NCBI GenBank assembly: GCA_963849115.1
Contig: CAWKGK010000009.1
Coordinates: 496,001-560,000 of the forward strand
Direction of reading: 5' to 3'
From: JACDAL01 sp963849115
Lineage (GTDB): Bacteria; Actinomycetota; CADDZG01; WHSQ01
DNA: 64,000 nucleotides
Position numbers and translations under genes: made by a program
In this document: positions 41,039 through 49,475 of the stretch, in pieces
Layout of the letters: each line of letters starts with the position of its first letter
How positions within the stretch are numbered: position 1 is the stretch's first letter
The notes under the pieces: generated by a model
Told to the model about the DNA's origin: nothing
Seen by the model: only the letters and a program-made list of their open reading frames with translations
Databases searched by the model: none

Positions 41039-42063
41039 TGGCGCCGCAGCCGAGCTGGGACGAGGTCGCCTCCGCATTGCGCGGAGCAAAGCGGGTCGCT
41101 CTCGCCTGCCACGAGAAGCCCGACGGGGACGCGGTCGGTTCTCTGCTGGCTCTGAGTCTCGTCCTGCGCCGGCTCGGCGCCAAGACCTATCCGACCTGGA
41201 GCGCGGCCACGGTCGAGGCAGTCGCGCCGTACGCGTGGCTGCCCGGCAAGGATCACCTGGTCCAGGTCTCAGACATCCCGTCCGACGTTCCGGTGTTCGT
41301 CGCCATCGACTGCGGAGCGGCCGAGAGACTCGGCGAGCTCGAGGAGATCGCCCGCCGGGCTCCTTGTCTGATCAACATCGACCACCACCCCGGCAACGAC
41401 GAATTCGCCCACCTCAACGTGGTCGAACCCAGCGCGTCGTCGACCGCCGAGCTGGTCGCGTCATTGGCCGCCGCGCTCGGGGTGGAGCTCGACCAGGACA
41501 TCGCCACCTGCCTGTACGTGGGAATCGTCACCGACACCGGACGCTTCCAGTACACGAACTCCTCACCCCACACACTCAGGCTGGCGGCCACCCTCCTCGA
41601 GCACGGAGTCCCGGCCCCCACGATCGCCCAAGAGCTGTTCGAGTCCGCACCCTTCGGCCTCCTGAAGGTCGTCGGCCGTCTTCTCGAGCGCGCCACGCTG
41701 TATGAGGAGGAGCGCTTCGTCTACTCGTGGCTACAGCGAACGGATCTCGACGAAACCGGGGTGACGCCGCAGGAGACCGACGGGCTCATCGACGCAATCC
41801 GTTCCACGCGGGCTGCCGACGTCGCCGCCCTGTTCAAGCAACAGCTCGACGGCAGATATCGCGTGAGTCTTCGCTCCAAGAGCCCCTCGGTCGGTGTCAT
41901 CGCCCGCGCCCGCGGCGGGGGGGGCCACGAGCTTGCGGCGGGTTTCACGGCCGACGACGTTGAGGGCACGGCGGAAGAGATTCGGGCGCATCTCGCCCAC
42001 CGCGCGGTCGATCTTTCACACGATCCTCGAGCGGATCGCTCGGAGCCCTCGACCGGCCCGTGA
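41038..42063 (+). CDS. nrnA: DHH-family bifunctional oligoribonuclease/PAP phosphatase NrnA
   Basis: 341 residues. DHH domain motifs CHEKPDGDAVGSLLAL, AIDCGAAERLG, INIDHHPGNDEF and VTDTGRFQYTNSS hold the Asp/His metal ligands. The DHHA1 domain ends GGGGHELAAGF. NrnA-type enzymes degrade nano-RNAs and 3'-phosphoadenosine 5'-phosphate. Start ATG 41038 overlaps the rbfA stop by one base; the stop overlaps truB by GTGA. Confidence 0.93.
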   Translation: MAPQPSWDEVASALRGAKRVALACHEKPDGDAVGSLLALSLVLRRLGAKTYPTWSAATVEAVAPYAWLPGKDHLVQVSDIPSDVPVFVAIDCGAAERLGELEEIARRAPCLINIDHHPGNDEFAHLNVVEPSASSTAELVASLAAALGVELDQDIATCLYVGIVTDTGRFQYTNSSPHTLRLAATLLEHGVPAPTIAQELFESAPFGLLKVVGRLLERATLYEEERFVYSWLQRTDLDETGVTPQETDGLIDAIRSTRAADVAALFKQQLDGRYRVSLRSKSPSVGVIARARGGGGHELAAGFTADDVEGTAEEIRAHLAHRAVDLSHDPRADRSEPSTGP

Positions 42064-42968
42064 CCGACGGGGTCGTGGTCGTCGACAAGCCTCGTGGGAT
42101 GACCTCTCACGATGTGGTCGACGAGGTCAGACGGCTCTTTCGGACCCGCAAGGTCGGCCATGCCGGCACCCTCGACCCCGACGCCACCGGCGTTCTCGTG
42201 CTGGGTTTGGGCCGAAGCACACGGCTGCTCGACTACGCACGCCTAGGTCCCAAGCGCTATCTCGCAGAGGCCTTGTTCGGAGTGACCACCACTACGCAGG
42301 ACGCCTCGGGTGAGGAGCTTTCTCGCCGCGAGTGCAGCTTCTCGGAGGCGGACCTGTGCACCGCGCTGCCCGAGTTCGTGGGCGCAATCGAACAGGTACC
42401 CCCGATGGTCTCAGCGGTGAGGGTGGGAGGCGAACGACTCTATGACAAGGCCCGCCGGGGAGAGGTGGTGGAGCGTGCCGCGCGTCCCGTGGTCGTCTAC
42501 GAGCTGAAGCTGCTGTCCTTCTCCGAACGGAGCTCCGGGCGGGATCGGTCGGAGCCTCACGCCGCCTTCGAGGTGTGTTGCTCGGCCGGCACTTACGTAC
42601 GCACTCTGGTGCACGACCTCGGCGGGGCGCTCGGATGCGGCGCCCACCTGAGCTCACTCCGGCGCACCGAGGCCGCGGGATTCGACGTGGCAGAGGCGGT
42701 CCCGCTCGCGGACCTGGAGACGTCTCATTTGCTTCCGCCGCTCGAGGCGGTCCGAGGCATGCCGCGCCTGGAGGTCTCAGACGAGGACGCGGCCCGGGTC
42801 AGGAACGGTGGGCCGCTGCAGGTGGCCCTGGAACCTGCCACTCCATCCACGCGATCCTCGAGCGATCCGCGAGAGGATCGCGTGGCCGTGGTGCACGAAG
42901 GCGCGCTCCTGGGCGTCTACCGGAGGGAGTCGAGCCGCTGGGTGGCCGAGCGGGTGATGCCGTCGTGA
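42060..42968 (+). CDS. truB: tRNA pseudouridine(55) synthase TruB
   Basis: 302 residues. VVVDKPRGMTSHDVVDEVRR and the catalytic-Asp motif KVGHAGTLDPDATGVLVLGLG identify TruB, which makes pseudouridine 55 in tRNA T-loops. SAVRVGGERLYDKARRGE and CSAGTYVRTLVHDLG are also conserved. A C-terminal PUA-like region follows. GTG start within the nrnA stop; the stop overlaps ribF. Confidence 0.95.
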   Translation: MTDGVVVVDKPRGMTSHDVVDEVRRLFRTRKVGHAGTLDPDATGVLVLGLGRSTRLLDYARLGPKRYLAEALFGVTTTTQDASGEELSRRECSFSEADLCTALPEFVGAIEQVPPMVSAVRVGGERLYDKARRGEVVERAARPVVVYELKLLSFSERSSGRDRSEPHAAFEVCCSAGTYVRTLVHDLGGALGCGAHLSSLRRTEAAGFDVAEAVPLADLETSHLLPPLEAVRGMPRLEVSDEDAARVRNGGPLQVALEPATPSTRSSSDPREDRVAVVHEGALLGVYRRESSRWVAERVMPS

Positions 42969-43906
42969 CCATGCGTGCGGATCTCGCCTGTCTGAAGCGG
43001 CCCCCGCAGGGAGCCGCGGTCGCAGTGGGGACGTTCGACGGCGTCCACCTGGGGCACCGCGCGCTGCTGAGCGCGACCCTCGCCCAGGCTAACCGACGTT
43101 CCCTGGCGCCCCTCGCCTTGACCTGGGACCGGCACCCCGCGAGCACTCTGCGACCGCAGCAGGCCCCGCCTTTGCTCACGAGCATCGCCAGAAAGATCGA
43201 ATTGTTAAGGGAGCAGGACCTGGACCATGTGGCGGTATTGGCCTTCGACGAGGATCTGGCGTCGTGGCCGCCGGAGCGCTTCGCCTCCGACGTTCTCGCA
43301 GGGGCCCTGGGAGCGAGGCTCGTGATGGTGGGCCAGAACTGGCGCTTCGGCCGGGGGGCCGCGGGGAACGTCGACACGCTGGCCCGGCTGGGGGCCGATC
43401 TCGGCTTCGAGGCCCACGCAGTGCAGCTGGAACGGCCCGAGACGGGGGCCGGGGTGGTGTCCTCCACCCGCATCCGAGCGGCCCTGCAGGACGGCGACGT
43501 CGAGGGTGCCCGCCTGCTTCTAGGTCGTCCCTTCGACTTCGACGGCACCGTAGTGCACGGGGATGGAAGGGGAGCGCTGCTCGGTTATCCCACCGCGAAC
43601 CTGGAGGTCGATACCGCACTGGTTAGGCCCCAGAAGGGGATCTACGCAGGCCGCGCAATGGTCGACGGCGACGTCTATCCGGCCGCGCTGTCTATCGGCG
43701 TCAACCCCACCTTCGTCGCCGACGACGCTCGGCCTCCCATCAGGATCGAGGCTTACTTGCTCGATTTTTCCGGCGATCTCTACGGGCGCAGGCTGCGGAT
43801 CGAGCTCCATGCTCGACTGCGGGACGAGCTGAGCTTCGACTCGACCGCGGCCCTGGTCGAGCAGATGGCCAGGGACGTCGCTGCCACGCGGGCTGTGAGC
43901 GGATAG
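42965..43906 (+). CDS. ribF: Bifunctional riboflavin kinase/FAD synthetase
   Basis: 313 residues from GTG 42965, overlapping the truB stop; ATG 42971 is an alternative. The nucleotidyltransferase half has AVAVGTFDGVHLGHRALL and GQNWRFGRGAAGN, and VVSSTRIRAALQDGDVEGARLLLGRPF links to the kinase half with LLGYPTANLEV and SIGVNPTF. It converts riboflavin to FMN and FAD, cofactors used by the FMN enzyme at 2767 among others. Confidence 0.96.
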   Translation: MTMRADLACLKRPPQGAAVAVGTFDGVHLGHRALLSATLAQANRRSLAPLALTWDRHPASTLRPQQAPPLLTSIARKIELLREQDLDHVAVLAFDEDLASWPPERFASDVLAGALGARLVMVGQNWRFGRGAAGNVDTLARLGADLGFEAHAVQLERPETGAGVVSSTRIRAALQDGDVEGARLLLGRPFDFDGTVVHGDGRGALLGYPTANLEVDTALVRPQKGIYAGRAMVDGDVYPAALSIGVNPTFVADDARPPIRIEAYLLDFSGDLYGRRLRIELHARLRDELSFDSTAALVEQMARDVAATRAVSG

Positions 43907-43937
43907 CGGGTCAGCCATCCCGGGGCCCGTGGGCTGC

Positions 43938-43943
43938 TACGAT
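43938..43943 (+). promoter_or_regulatory. Candidate -10 of rpsO (leaderless start)
   Basis: TACGAT ends 6 nt before GTG 43950. No ribosome site is visible ahead of this start, and the resulting protein has the standard S15 length. Confidence 0.45.
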
Positions 43944-43949
43944 GCCCGG

Positions 43950-44219
43950 GTGCCGTTGACCAAGGAAGCCAAGCAAGAGATCATCACAGACAACGCCCGC
44001 AGCGACGGAGACTCGGGCTCTCCCGAGGTCCAGGTGGCCCTGTTGAGCCAGCGCATCACCGAGCTGACCGAGCACCTGCGATCCCATCCGAAGGATCATC
44101 ACTCTCGGCGCGGTTTGCTTCGCATGGTGGGCCGCCGCCGCCGCCTTCTCGGCTACCTGCGGCGCGAGGACATCGAGCGCTATCGCGCTCTGATCGCCAA
44201 GCTCGGGCTCAGACGCTAG
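43950..44219 (+). CDS. rpsO: 30S ribosomal protein S15
   Basis: Starting at GTG 43950 gives 89 residues, the universal S15 length; the longer frame to 43929 adds an unlikely MGCYDAR. SDGDSGSPEVQVALLSQRITELTEHLRSHPKDHHSRRGLLRMVGRRRRLLGYL is diagnostic. S15 binds 16S rRNA early in 30S assembly. pnp follows after a structured 248-nt gap, the conserved rpsO-pnp arrangement. Confidence 0.96.
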   Translation: MPLTKEAKQEIITDNARSDGDSGSPEVQVALLSQRITELTEHLRSHPKDHHSRRGLLRMVGRRRRLLGYLRREDIERYRALIAKLGLRR

Positions 44220-44297
44220 AGACGCCGAGGATCCGGGAGGGGAAAGGAGCCGCCGGCCCGACAATTTGCTTTCTAGAAGGGGCCTTTGCCACGGTCG

Positions 44298-44356
44298 GTT
44301 ATCAGTTGCAAGTCCATCGATGAATCCCAGCAGACGGTGGGCTTACAACTGACAAC
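44298..44356 (+). promoter_or_regulatory. Long hairpin in the rpsO-pnp intergenic region
   Basis: GTTATCAGTTGCAAG (44298-44312) pairs with CTTACAACTGACAAC (44342-44356) at 13 of 15 positions around a 29-nt loop. GCCA/TGGC and a nearby GGG/CCC could extend the stem. In E. coli and Streptomyces an RNase III-cleaved hairpin in this position controls pnp expression. A 10-bp palindrome TAGTCGACTA also occurs at 44410-44419. Confidence 0.7.
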
Positions 44357-44467
44357 TGGCCTTTGGAGTCCCTTCGTGGATAGAAAACGCCGCGTTTCCA
44401 TGCGCGCGCAGTAGTCGACTAAATCCGAAAGTACATCCAAGTTGAACGAATGCAGGAGGAACAAACA

Positions 44468-46852
44468 ATGACAGCAATTACTCCAGAGCCCAAGTCCGTC
44501 GAGCGCAAGATCGGTGACGAGGTAATCCGCCTCGAATCCGGCCGCTTGGCGGGACAGGCCAACGGCGCGGTGCTGGCTTCAATGGGTGAGACCACCCTGC
44601 TTGCAACCGCAACCGCCGACAACCCACGTGGAGAGGGCGATTTCTTTCCGCTGACCATCGACGTCGAGGAGCGCATGTACGCGGCCGGCAAGATACCCGG
44701 AGGCTTCTTTAGGCGCGAAGGCCGGGCGGGCGAAAAGGCGATTCTGAATGCCCGGCTCATCGACCGGCCACTGCGCCCGGCTTTCCCCTCGGGCTTCCGG
44801 CACGAGGTCCACAGCGTAATCACGGTTCTGGCGGTGGACGACGAGAACCCTTCGGACATTCTGTCGATCAATGCCGCATCGGCGGCATTGGTCGTCTCCG
44901 ATATTCCCTTTCAGGGTCCCATCGGAGCAGTGCGAATGTCCCACATGGACGGTGATTGGGAGATCAACCCGTCCCACGAGGACCAGCAAGACGCCACCAT
45001 CGAGCTCGTGGTCGCCGGGCGAGTCGGGGAATCCGGCGAGGTCGACATCATGATGATCGAGGCCGGGGGCTCGGAGAACCTGTTCGACCTCGTGGCCGCC
45101 GGCGCTCGCAGGCCCGACGAGGAACTGCTCGCCGAGGGCATCGAGGCGTCCAAGGCGCCTATTGCAGAGGCCATCGCCCTGCAGCTCGAGCTCGCCGAGC
45201 TCGTCGGAAAGCCCAAAGGAACGATTGCGGGGGACTCTCCCGACTATCCCTTGTTCTCGGACTACTCCGACGAGGTCTTCTCACGTGTCGAGGCCGAAGC
45301 CGGCGACGTGGTGGCCGAAGCAGTGAGGATCACCTCCAAGCCCGAGCGCCGCGCCCGGCTCTCGGCCATCGAAGCCGATGTGATTCAGCGGCTCTCGAGC
45401 GATGAGGGGGACGACGGCGGCGAGGTGCGGGCGGCGCTGCGCTCGCTTACGAAGAAGATGGTGAGAGCCCGAATCCTGAACGAGAACGTTCGACTCGACG
45501 GCCGCCGTTCGGATGAAGTGCGAGCTATCTGGAGCCAGGTTGGGATCATCCCCCGTGTTCACGGCTCTGGATTGTTCACACGCGGCGAGACCCAGGCGCT
45601 TTCCCTCACCACACTGGGCATGCAGCGGATGGAGCAGATGGTGGACGACCTCTCTCCTCAGGAGACGAAGCGCTACATGCACAACTACAACTTCCCGCCT
45701 TACTCCACCGGCGAGGCCGGTTTCATGCGAGGTCCCAAGCGGCGCGAGATCGGTCACGGCGCACTTGCCGAGAAGGCTTTGTTGCCCGCGATACCGAGTC
45801 GTTCGGACTTCCCCTACGCGTTGCGAGTCGTATCCGAAATCATGTCTTCGAACGGCTCCACCTCGATGGCGTCGGTATGCGGTTCATCGCTCTCGTTGAT
45901 GGACGCCGGAGTACCGCTGCGGGGAGGCAAGCACGTCGGGGGAGTCGCAATGGGCCTGATAGCAGAAGGCGACCGCTATGTTCCTCTCACCGACATCCTC
46001 GGGGACGAGGACGCCTTCGGGGACATGGACTTCAAGGTTGCGGGGACCGAGGACATGGTCACCGCGCTGCAACTCGACACCAAGATCACGGGTATCCCGG
46101 CGCATGTGCTCGGGGATGCGCTCAGGGCCGCACAGACGGCACGCCTGCACATAATCTCCCGCATGAACGAGGCGCTTTCGGCACCTCGCTCCGACCTGGC
46201 TCCTTCGGCGCCGCGCGTAGTGACGATGACGGTACCGGTGGACAAGATCGGTGAGGTGATCGGCCCCAAGGGCAAGAACATCAACATGATCACGGCTCAG
46301 ACCGGCGTCGAGATCGACATCGACGACGACGGCACTATCCGCATTGGTTCGACCGATCAAACCTCCGCCGAGAAGGCGCGTGATTTTATCGACGAGATGA
46401 TCAACCCACACATGCCCGAGATAGGCGAGCGTGTGGTCGGGACTGTGGTCAAGACGACTGCCTTCGGCGCCTTCGTGAACATTTCGCCGGGCAGAGACGG
46501 GTTGGCCCACATCTCCAAGCTGGGCGAGGGACGTATCGAACGCGTCGAGGACGCGGTCAATGCGGGCGACGAGATCGAGGTTGAAGTGACCGACATCGAT
46601 GGGGCGGGGAAGGTCTCCCTGACCCCGGTGGCTTGGCTCGAGCGGCAGGTGGCTCAGGGCAAGACGCTGGAGGAGGCACGCGCCGCCGCCGCGTCTGGGT
46701 CCGGCGGCGGCAGGGGCCCCCGGCGTGACGGCCGCGACCGCAACGACCGTGGGGACCGTGGACGAGAGCGTGACCGCGGCGAGCGGGGCCGCGACCGGGA
46801 CCGCGGGGGCCGTGGGCCTCGGCGTGAGCGGGCGCCGCGCGCCGACCTCTGA
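44468..46852 (+). CDS. pnp: Polyribonucleotide nucleotidyltransferase (PNPase)
   Basis: 794 residues. ATG 44468 follows a textbook AGGAGG; the frame opens 18 nt earlier but without a ribosome site. Two RNase PH domains (LESGRLAGQANGAVLASMGETTLLATATA; GLFTRGETQALSLTTLG), a KH domain (VDKIGEVIGPKGKNINMITAQTGVEIDIDDDG) and an S1 domain (GERVVGTVVKTTAFGAFVNISPGRDGLAHISKLGEG) are complete. The last 50 residues are an Arg/Gly/Asp-rich tail, common in actinobacterial RNA-decay proteins. PNPase degrades RNA phosphorolytically and probably cooperates with the RNase J at 50375. Confidence 0.97.
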   Translation: MTAITPEPKSVERKIGDEVIRLESGRLAGQANGAVLASMGETTLLATATADNPRGEGDFFPLTIDVEERMYAAGKIPGGFFRREGRAGEKAILNARLIDRPLRPAFPSGFRHEVHSVITVLAVDDENPSDILSINAASAALVVSDIPFQGPIGAVRMSHMDGDWEINPSHEDQQDATIELVVAGRVGESGEVDIMMIEAGGSENLFDLVAAGARRPDEELLAEGIEASKAPIAEAIALQLELAELVGKPKGTIAGDSPDYPLFSDYSDEVFSRVEAEAGDVVAEAVRITSKPERRARLSAIEADVIQRLSSDEGDDGGEVRAALRSLTKKMVRARILNENVRLDGRRSDEVRAIWSQVGIIPRVHGSGLFTRGETQALSLTTLGMQRMEQMVDDLSPQETKRYMHNYNFPPYSTGEAGFMRGPKRREIGHGALAEKALLPAIPSRSDFPYALRVVSEIMSSNGSTSMASVCGSSLSLMDAGVPLRGGKHVGGVAMGLIAEGDRYVPLTDILGDEDAFGDMDFKVAGTEDMVTALQLDTKITGIPAHVLGDALRAAQTARLHIISRMNEALSAPRSDLAPSAPRVVTMTVPVDKIGEVIGPKGKNINMITAQTGVEIDIDDDGTIRIGSTDQTSAEKARDFIDEMINPHMPEIGERVVGTVVKTTAFGAFVNISPGRDGLAHISKLGEGRIERVEDAVNAGDEIEVEVTDIDGAGKVSLTPVAWLERQVAQGKTLEEARAAAASGSGGGRGPRRDGRDRNDRGDRGRERDRGERGRDRDRGGRGPRRERAPRADL

Positions 46853-48123
46853 TGTCTGAGGGGGCCACACGGTTCAACCGCACGATCCTTCCCTCGGGTG
46901 CCGTGATCGTTACAGAGGCGATGTCGGAGGTGAGAAGCGTCTCGATCGGGCTGTGGTTCGACGTCGGTTCACGTGACGAGTCCGAGGAGATCGCCGGAAC
47001 CTCCCATTTCCTCGAGCACCTTTTGTTCAAGGGCACGCCTTCGAGATCCGCCAAGGACATCGCCGACGCCTTCGACGCGGTGGGGGGCGATGTCAACGCG
47101 TTCACGGGCAAGGAGTACACCTGCTACTACGCGCGTGTGCTCGACGACGATTTGGGCATGGCCTTCGACGTTCTCTCGGACATGGTGACGAGGTCGACGC
47201 TCGACCCCGTAGAGCTCGAGTCCGAGCGAAAGGTCATTCTCGAGGAAATTGCAATGCACGAGGATGCTCCGGACGAGCTCGTACACGACCTCTTCTACAG
47301 GGCGATGTGGGACGGGCATCCACTCGGCCGGCCCGTGCTCGGCTCCAACGAAACGGTCGGGGCGGTTTCACGCGACCAGCTGGAGGCGTACTGGCGCGAG
47401 CGCTACTCGGCCCCCAACCTCGTGGTCGCGGCGGCCGGTAATCTCGATCACGACAGGATCGTCGAGCTTGTTAGCGAGCGCTTCTCCAACGGCGCCGAGG
47501 GCCGCAAGACGCTGCGGGCCGGCATCGCGCCGCGGCCCACGAGAGGCGTAAACGTCCACCGGCGTCCCACCGAGCAGGCCCACATCGTCATGGGAACTCA
47601 GGGCCTGCACCGGAGCCATGAGGACCGCCATGCGCTGGCGTTGATCGACACGGTGCTCGGCGGGGGCATGTCTTCCCGGCTGTTTCAGGAGGTGCGTGAG
47701 AAGAGGGGACTTGCCTACGCGGTCTACTCCTACAGTGCCATGTTCGCCGACACGGGCACCTTCGCGATCTATGCCGGCACCACTCCACAGAACGCCCGTA
47801 CGGTGATGGACATCGTCACAACGGAGCTGGCTTCGGTGGCCGCTAGCGGCATTACTCCCCGAGAGCTGGAGCGCGCCAAGGGTCATCTGCGTGGCGCCCT
47901 GGTGTTGTCGTCGGAGGATCCCGGCAGCCGCATGAACCGGCTCGGACGACAGCAGCTCGGACTCGGTGAGATCATGTCCCTGGACGAGCTGATCGCCCGT
48001 TTCGAGGCACTCGAGATCGAAGACCTCAAGCGGGTCGCCGAAGTGATCCTGAGCGCCGGCTCTCCGCACATCACGGTGGTCGGCCCCTTCGACGAGGACG
48101 CTTTCGGCTCCTACGCGGCGTGA
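46852..48123 (+). CDS. M16-family (pitrilysin-like) zinc peptidase
   Basis: 423 residues. The inverted zinc motif HFLEH is at residues 52-56, with the third ligand Glu in LESERKVILEEIAMHED. The second half has LGGGMSSRLFQEVREKRGLAYAVYSY, the R/Y pair typical of active single-chain M16 enzymes. It overlaps the pnp stop by one base and runs into dapB, the usual pnp-M16-dapB order in actinobacteria. Its natural substrate is not known. No signal peptide, so it acts in the cytoplasm. Confidence 0.93.
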   Translation: MSEGATRFNRTILPSGAVIVTEAMSEVRSVSIGLWFDVGSRDESEEIAGTSHFLEHLLFKGTPSRSAKDIADAFDAVGGDVNAFTGKEYTCYYARVLDDDLGMAFDVLSDMVTRSTLDPVELESERKVILEEIAMHEDAPDELVHDLFYRAMWDGHPLGRPVLGSNETVGAVSRDQLEAYWRERYSAPNLVVAAAGNLDHDRIVELVSERFSNGAEGRKTLRAGIAPRPTRGVNVHRRPTEQAHIVMGTQGLHRSHEDRHALALIDTVLGGGMSSRLFQEVREKRGLAYAVYSYSAMFADTGTFAIYAGTTPQNARTVMDIVTTELASVAASGITPRELERAKGHLRGALVLSSEDPGSRMNRLGRQQLGLGEIMSLDELIARFEALEIEDLKRVAEVILSAGSPHITVVGPFDEDAFGSYAA

Positions 48124-48863
48124 TGTCCCCGGTGTTGCGGGTGGGGGTGGTCGGTGCCTACGGGCGGATGGGATCCGAGGTGTGCCGGGCGGTCGAGGCG
48201 GAGGATGACCTCGAGCTGATGGCCCGGGTGGGCCGGCGAGACTCGCTTGACTCACTGTCTGGCGCCAACGTGGCGGTCGAGTTCTCCACTCCCGAGAGCG
48301 TCAAGGACAACGTCCTGCAGTCGCTGCGGCGGGGGCTTCATGTGGTGGTAGGGGCCACGGGATTGTCCCCTGCCGACCTGGCCGAGGTAGAAGCGGCGGC
48401 GTCCGGCTCCGAGTCAAGGATCCTGGTCGCTCCGAACTTCGCCGTGGGAGCAGTGCTGATGATGCGCTTAGCCGCCGCCGCCGCCCCCCACTTCGACGCC
48501 GTCGAGATCGTCGAGCGCCACCACGAGAGAAAGCTCGATGCGCCCTCGGGCACCGCTCTGAGGACCGCGGCCCTTATCAACGAAGCCCGGCCCCACAGAG
48601 ATGGCTCTCCAGAGAACGTGAGTTCGGCCCCCAGCCGCGGGACAGACGCCGGTGGGATTCGCATCCATTCATTGCGGCTTTCGGGCTCGGTGGCTCATCA
48701 TGAGGTTGTCCTCGGGGGCCGCGGCCAGACCCTCACCATCCGCCACGACTCCATCGACCGGTCTTCGTTCATGCCCGGAGTCCTGCTGGCGATCAGGGGG
48801 GTCGGGAACCTGCCGGCCCCCCTGACGGTGGGGCTCGAACATCTCCTGGACCTCGGCACCTGA
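48120..48863 (+). CDS. dapB: 4-hydroxy-tetrahydrodipicolinate reductase
   Basis: 247 residues from GTG 48120; ATG 48123 is equally possible. NAD(P)-binding LRVGVVGAYGRMGSEVCRAV, VAVEFSTPESVKDNV, GATGLS and the substrate motif ERHHERKLDAPSGTAL are conserved. It performs the second step of the diaminopimelate/lysine branch. dapA follows one gene later. The 49-bp palindromic repeat begins 10 nt after the stop. Confidence 0.96.
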   Translation: MMSPVLRVGVVGAYGRMGSEVCRAVEAEDDLELMARVGRRDSLDSLSGANVAVEFSTPESVKDNVLQSLRRGLHVVVGATGLSPADLAEVEAAASGSESRILVAPNFAVGAVLMMRLAAAAAPHFDAVEIVERHHERKLDAPSGTALRTAALINEARPHRDGSPENVSSAPSRGTDAGGIRIHSLRLSGSVAHHEVVLGGRGQTLTIRHDSIDRSSFMPGVLLAIRGVGNLPAPLTVGLEHLLDLGT

Positions 48864-48872
48864 CCCCTTTCC

Positions 48873-48921
48873 GCCGAGTGGTACTCAGAGGTTTCGGGTC
48901 AACATCTATCCACCACTCGGC
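48873..48921. repeat. 49-bp palindromic repeat, copy B
   Basis: Arms GCCGAGTGGT (48873-48882) and ACCACTCGGC (48912-48921) are perfectly complementary, with a 29-nt centre. The centre shares TATCC next to the right arm with copy A (16 of 29 centre positions in common). The reading frame of the next gene begins inside this repeat. Confidence 0.88.
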
Positions 48922-49414
48922 ACTTGGGCTCGCCGTGGCGGCCGCGCTGCTGCTCGGTGCGGTCTGCGCAGGTGAGGATGCGGGACCGGGGCAACCCCAG
49001 CTCGAGCTCTCTTTTCCCGCTCAGGTGCGGTCCTCTGCAGTCGCCACCGCCATCCTTCGGGTGACGAACCCGGGTCCCGAGGCCATCGACAGCCTGGTGG
49101 TGAGCTTCTCCCTGGTGGGCTCGGCCGGTGGGACGGTGTCGGAGCCGTTGGTCGCCTCGGGAGCTCGCAAACGCAGCCCCTCCATCGAAGACGTTCGCCC
49201 CGATCCCGGCGGCGTATCTCTGGACGGCGTCGTGTTTCGCTTCGCCGGACGGAGTGCGTCTCCGGTTCTCGCTGCGGGCGAGGAGATCGCGCTGGAGTTC
49301 GACATCCGGGTGCCGCGGCGCCCGGGTCTCAGCGCCAGCTCCATCCAGGTCTACGCCGGTGAAAATCCTGAGCGAGCGCAGGGGGCGCGGCTCGAAACCG
49401 AGGTCCTGCTGTAA
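48878..49414 (+). CDS. Secreted or membrane-anchored protein of unknown function
   Basis: Up to 178 residues. A hydrophobic signal-like segment (LGLAVAAALLLGAVCAGEDAG) is followed by about 145 residues of predicted beta structure (LELSFPAQVRSSAVATAILRVTNPGPEAIDSLVVSFSLVG), like the NEW/CARDB-type Ig domains of surface proteins. The only possible start that gives a signal peptide n-region is GTG 48878, inside the palindromic repeat; the next in-frame GTG (48935) would cut into the signal. VCAGE could be a lipobox-like site (AVC). It sits between dapB and dapA but no link to lysine synthesis is evident. Confidence 0.6.
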   Translation: MVLRGFGSTSIHHSALGLAVAAALLLGAVCAGEDAGPGQPQLELSFPAQVRSSAVATAILRVTNPGPEAIDSLVVSFSLVGSAGGTVSEPLVASGARKRSPSIEDVRPDPGGVSLDGVVFRFAGRSASPVLAAGEEIALEFDIRVPRRPGLSASSIQVYAGENPERAQGARLETEVLL

Positions 49415-49475
49415 AGGGAGTTACCGTGGAGGACCGACAGTCGCGACAACAACGTGCTCGACAGGAGGTTCACCC

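Noticed and set aside
46690..46850. Arg/Gly/Asp-rich end of PNPase as a separate gene or frameshift
   Set aside because: The frame is continuous to the stop, and such basic low-complexity tails occur on actinobacterial RNA-processing proteins.
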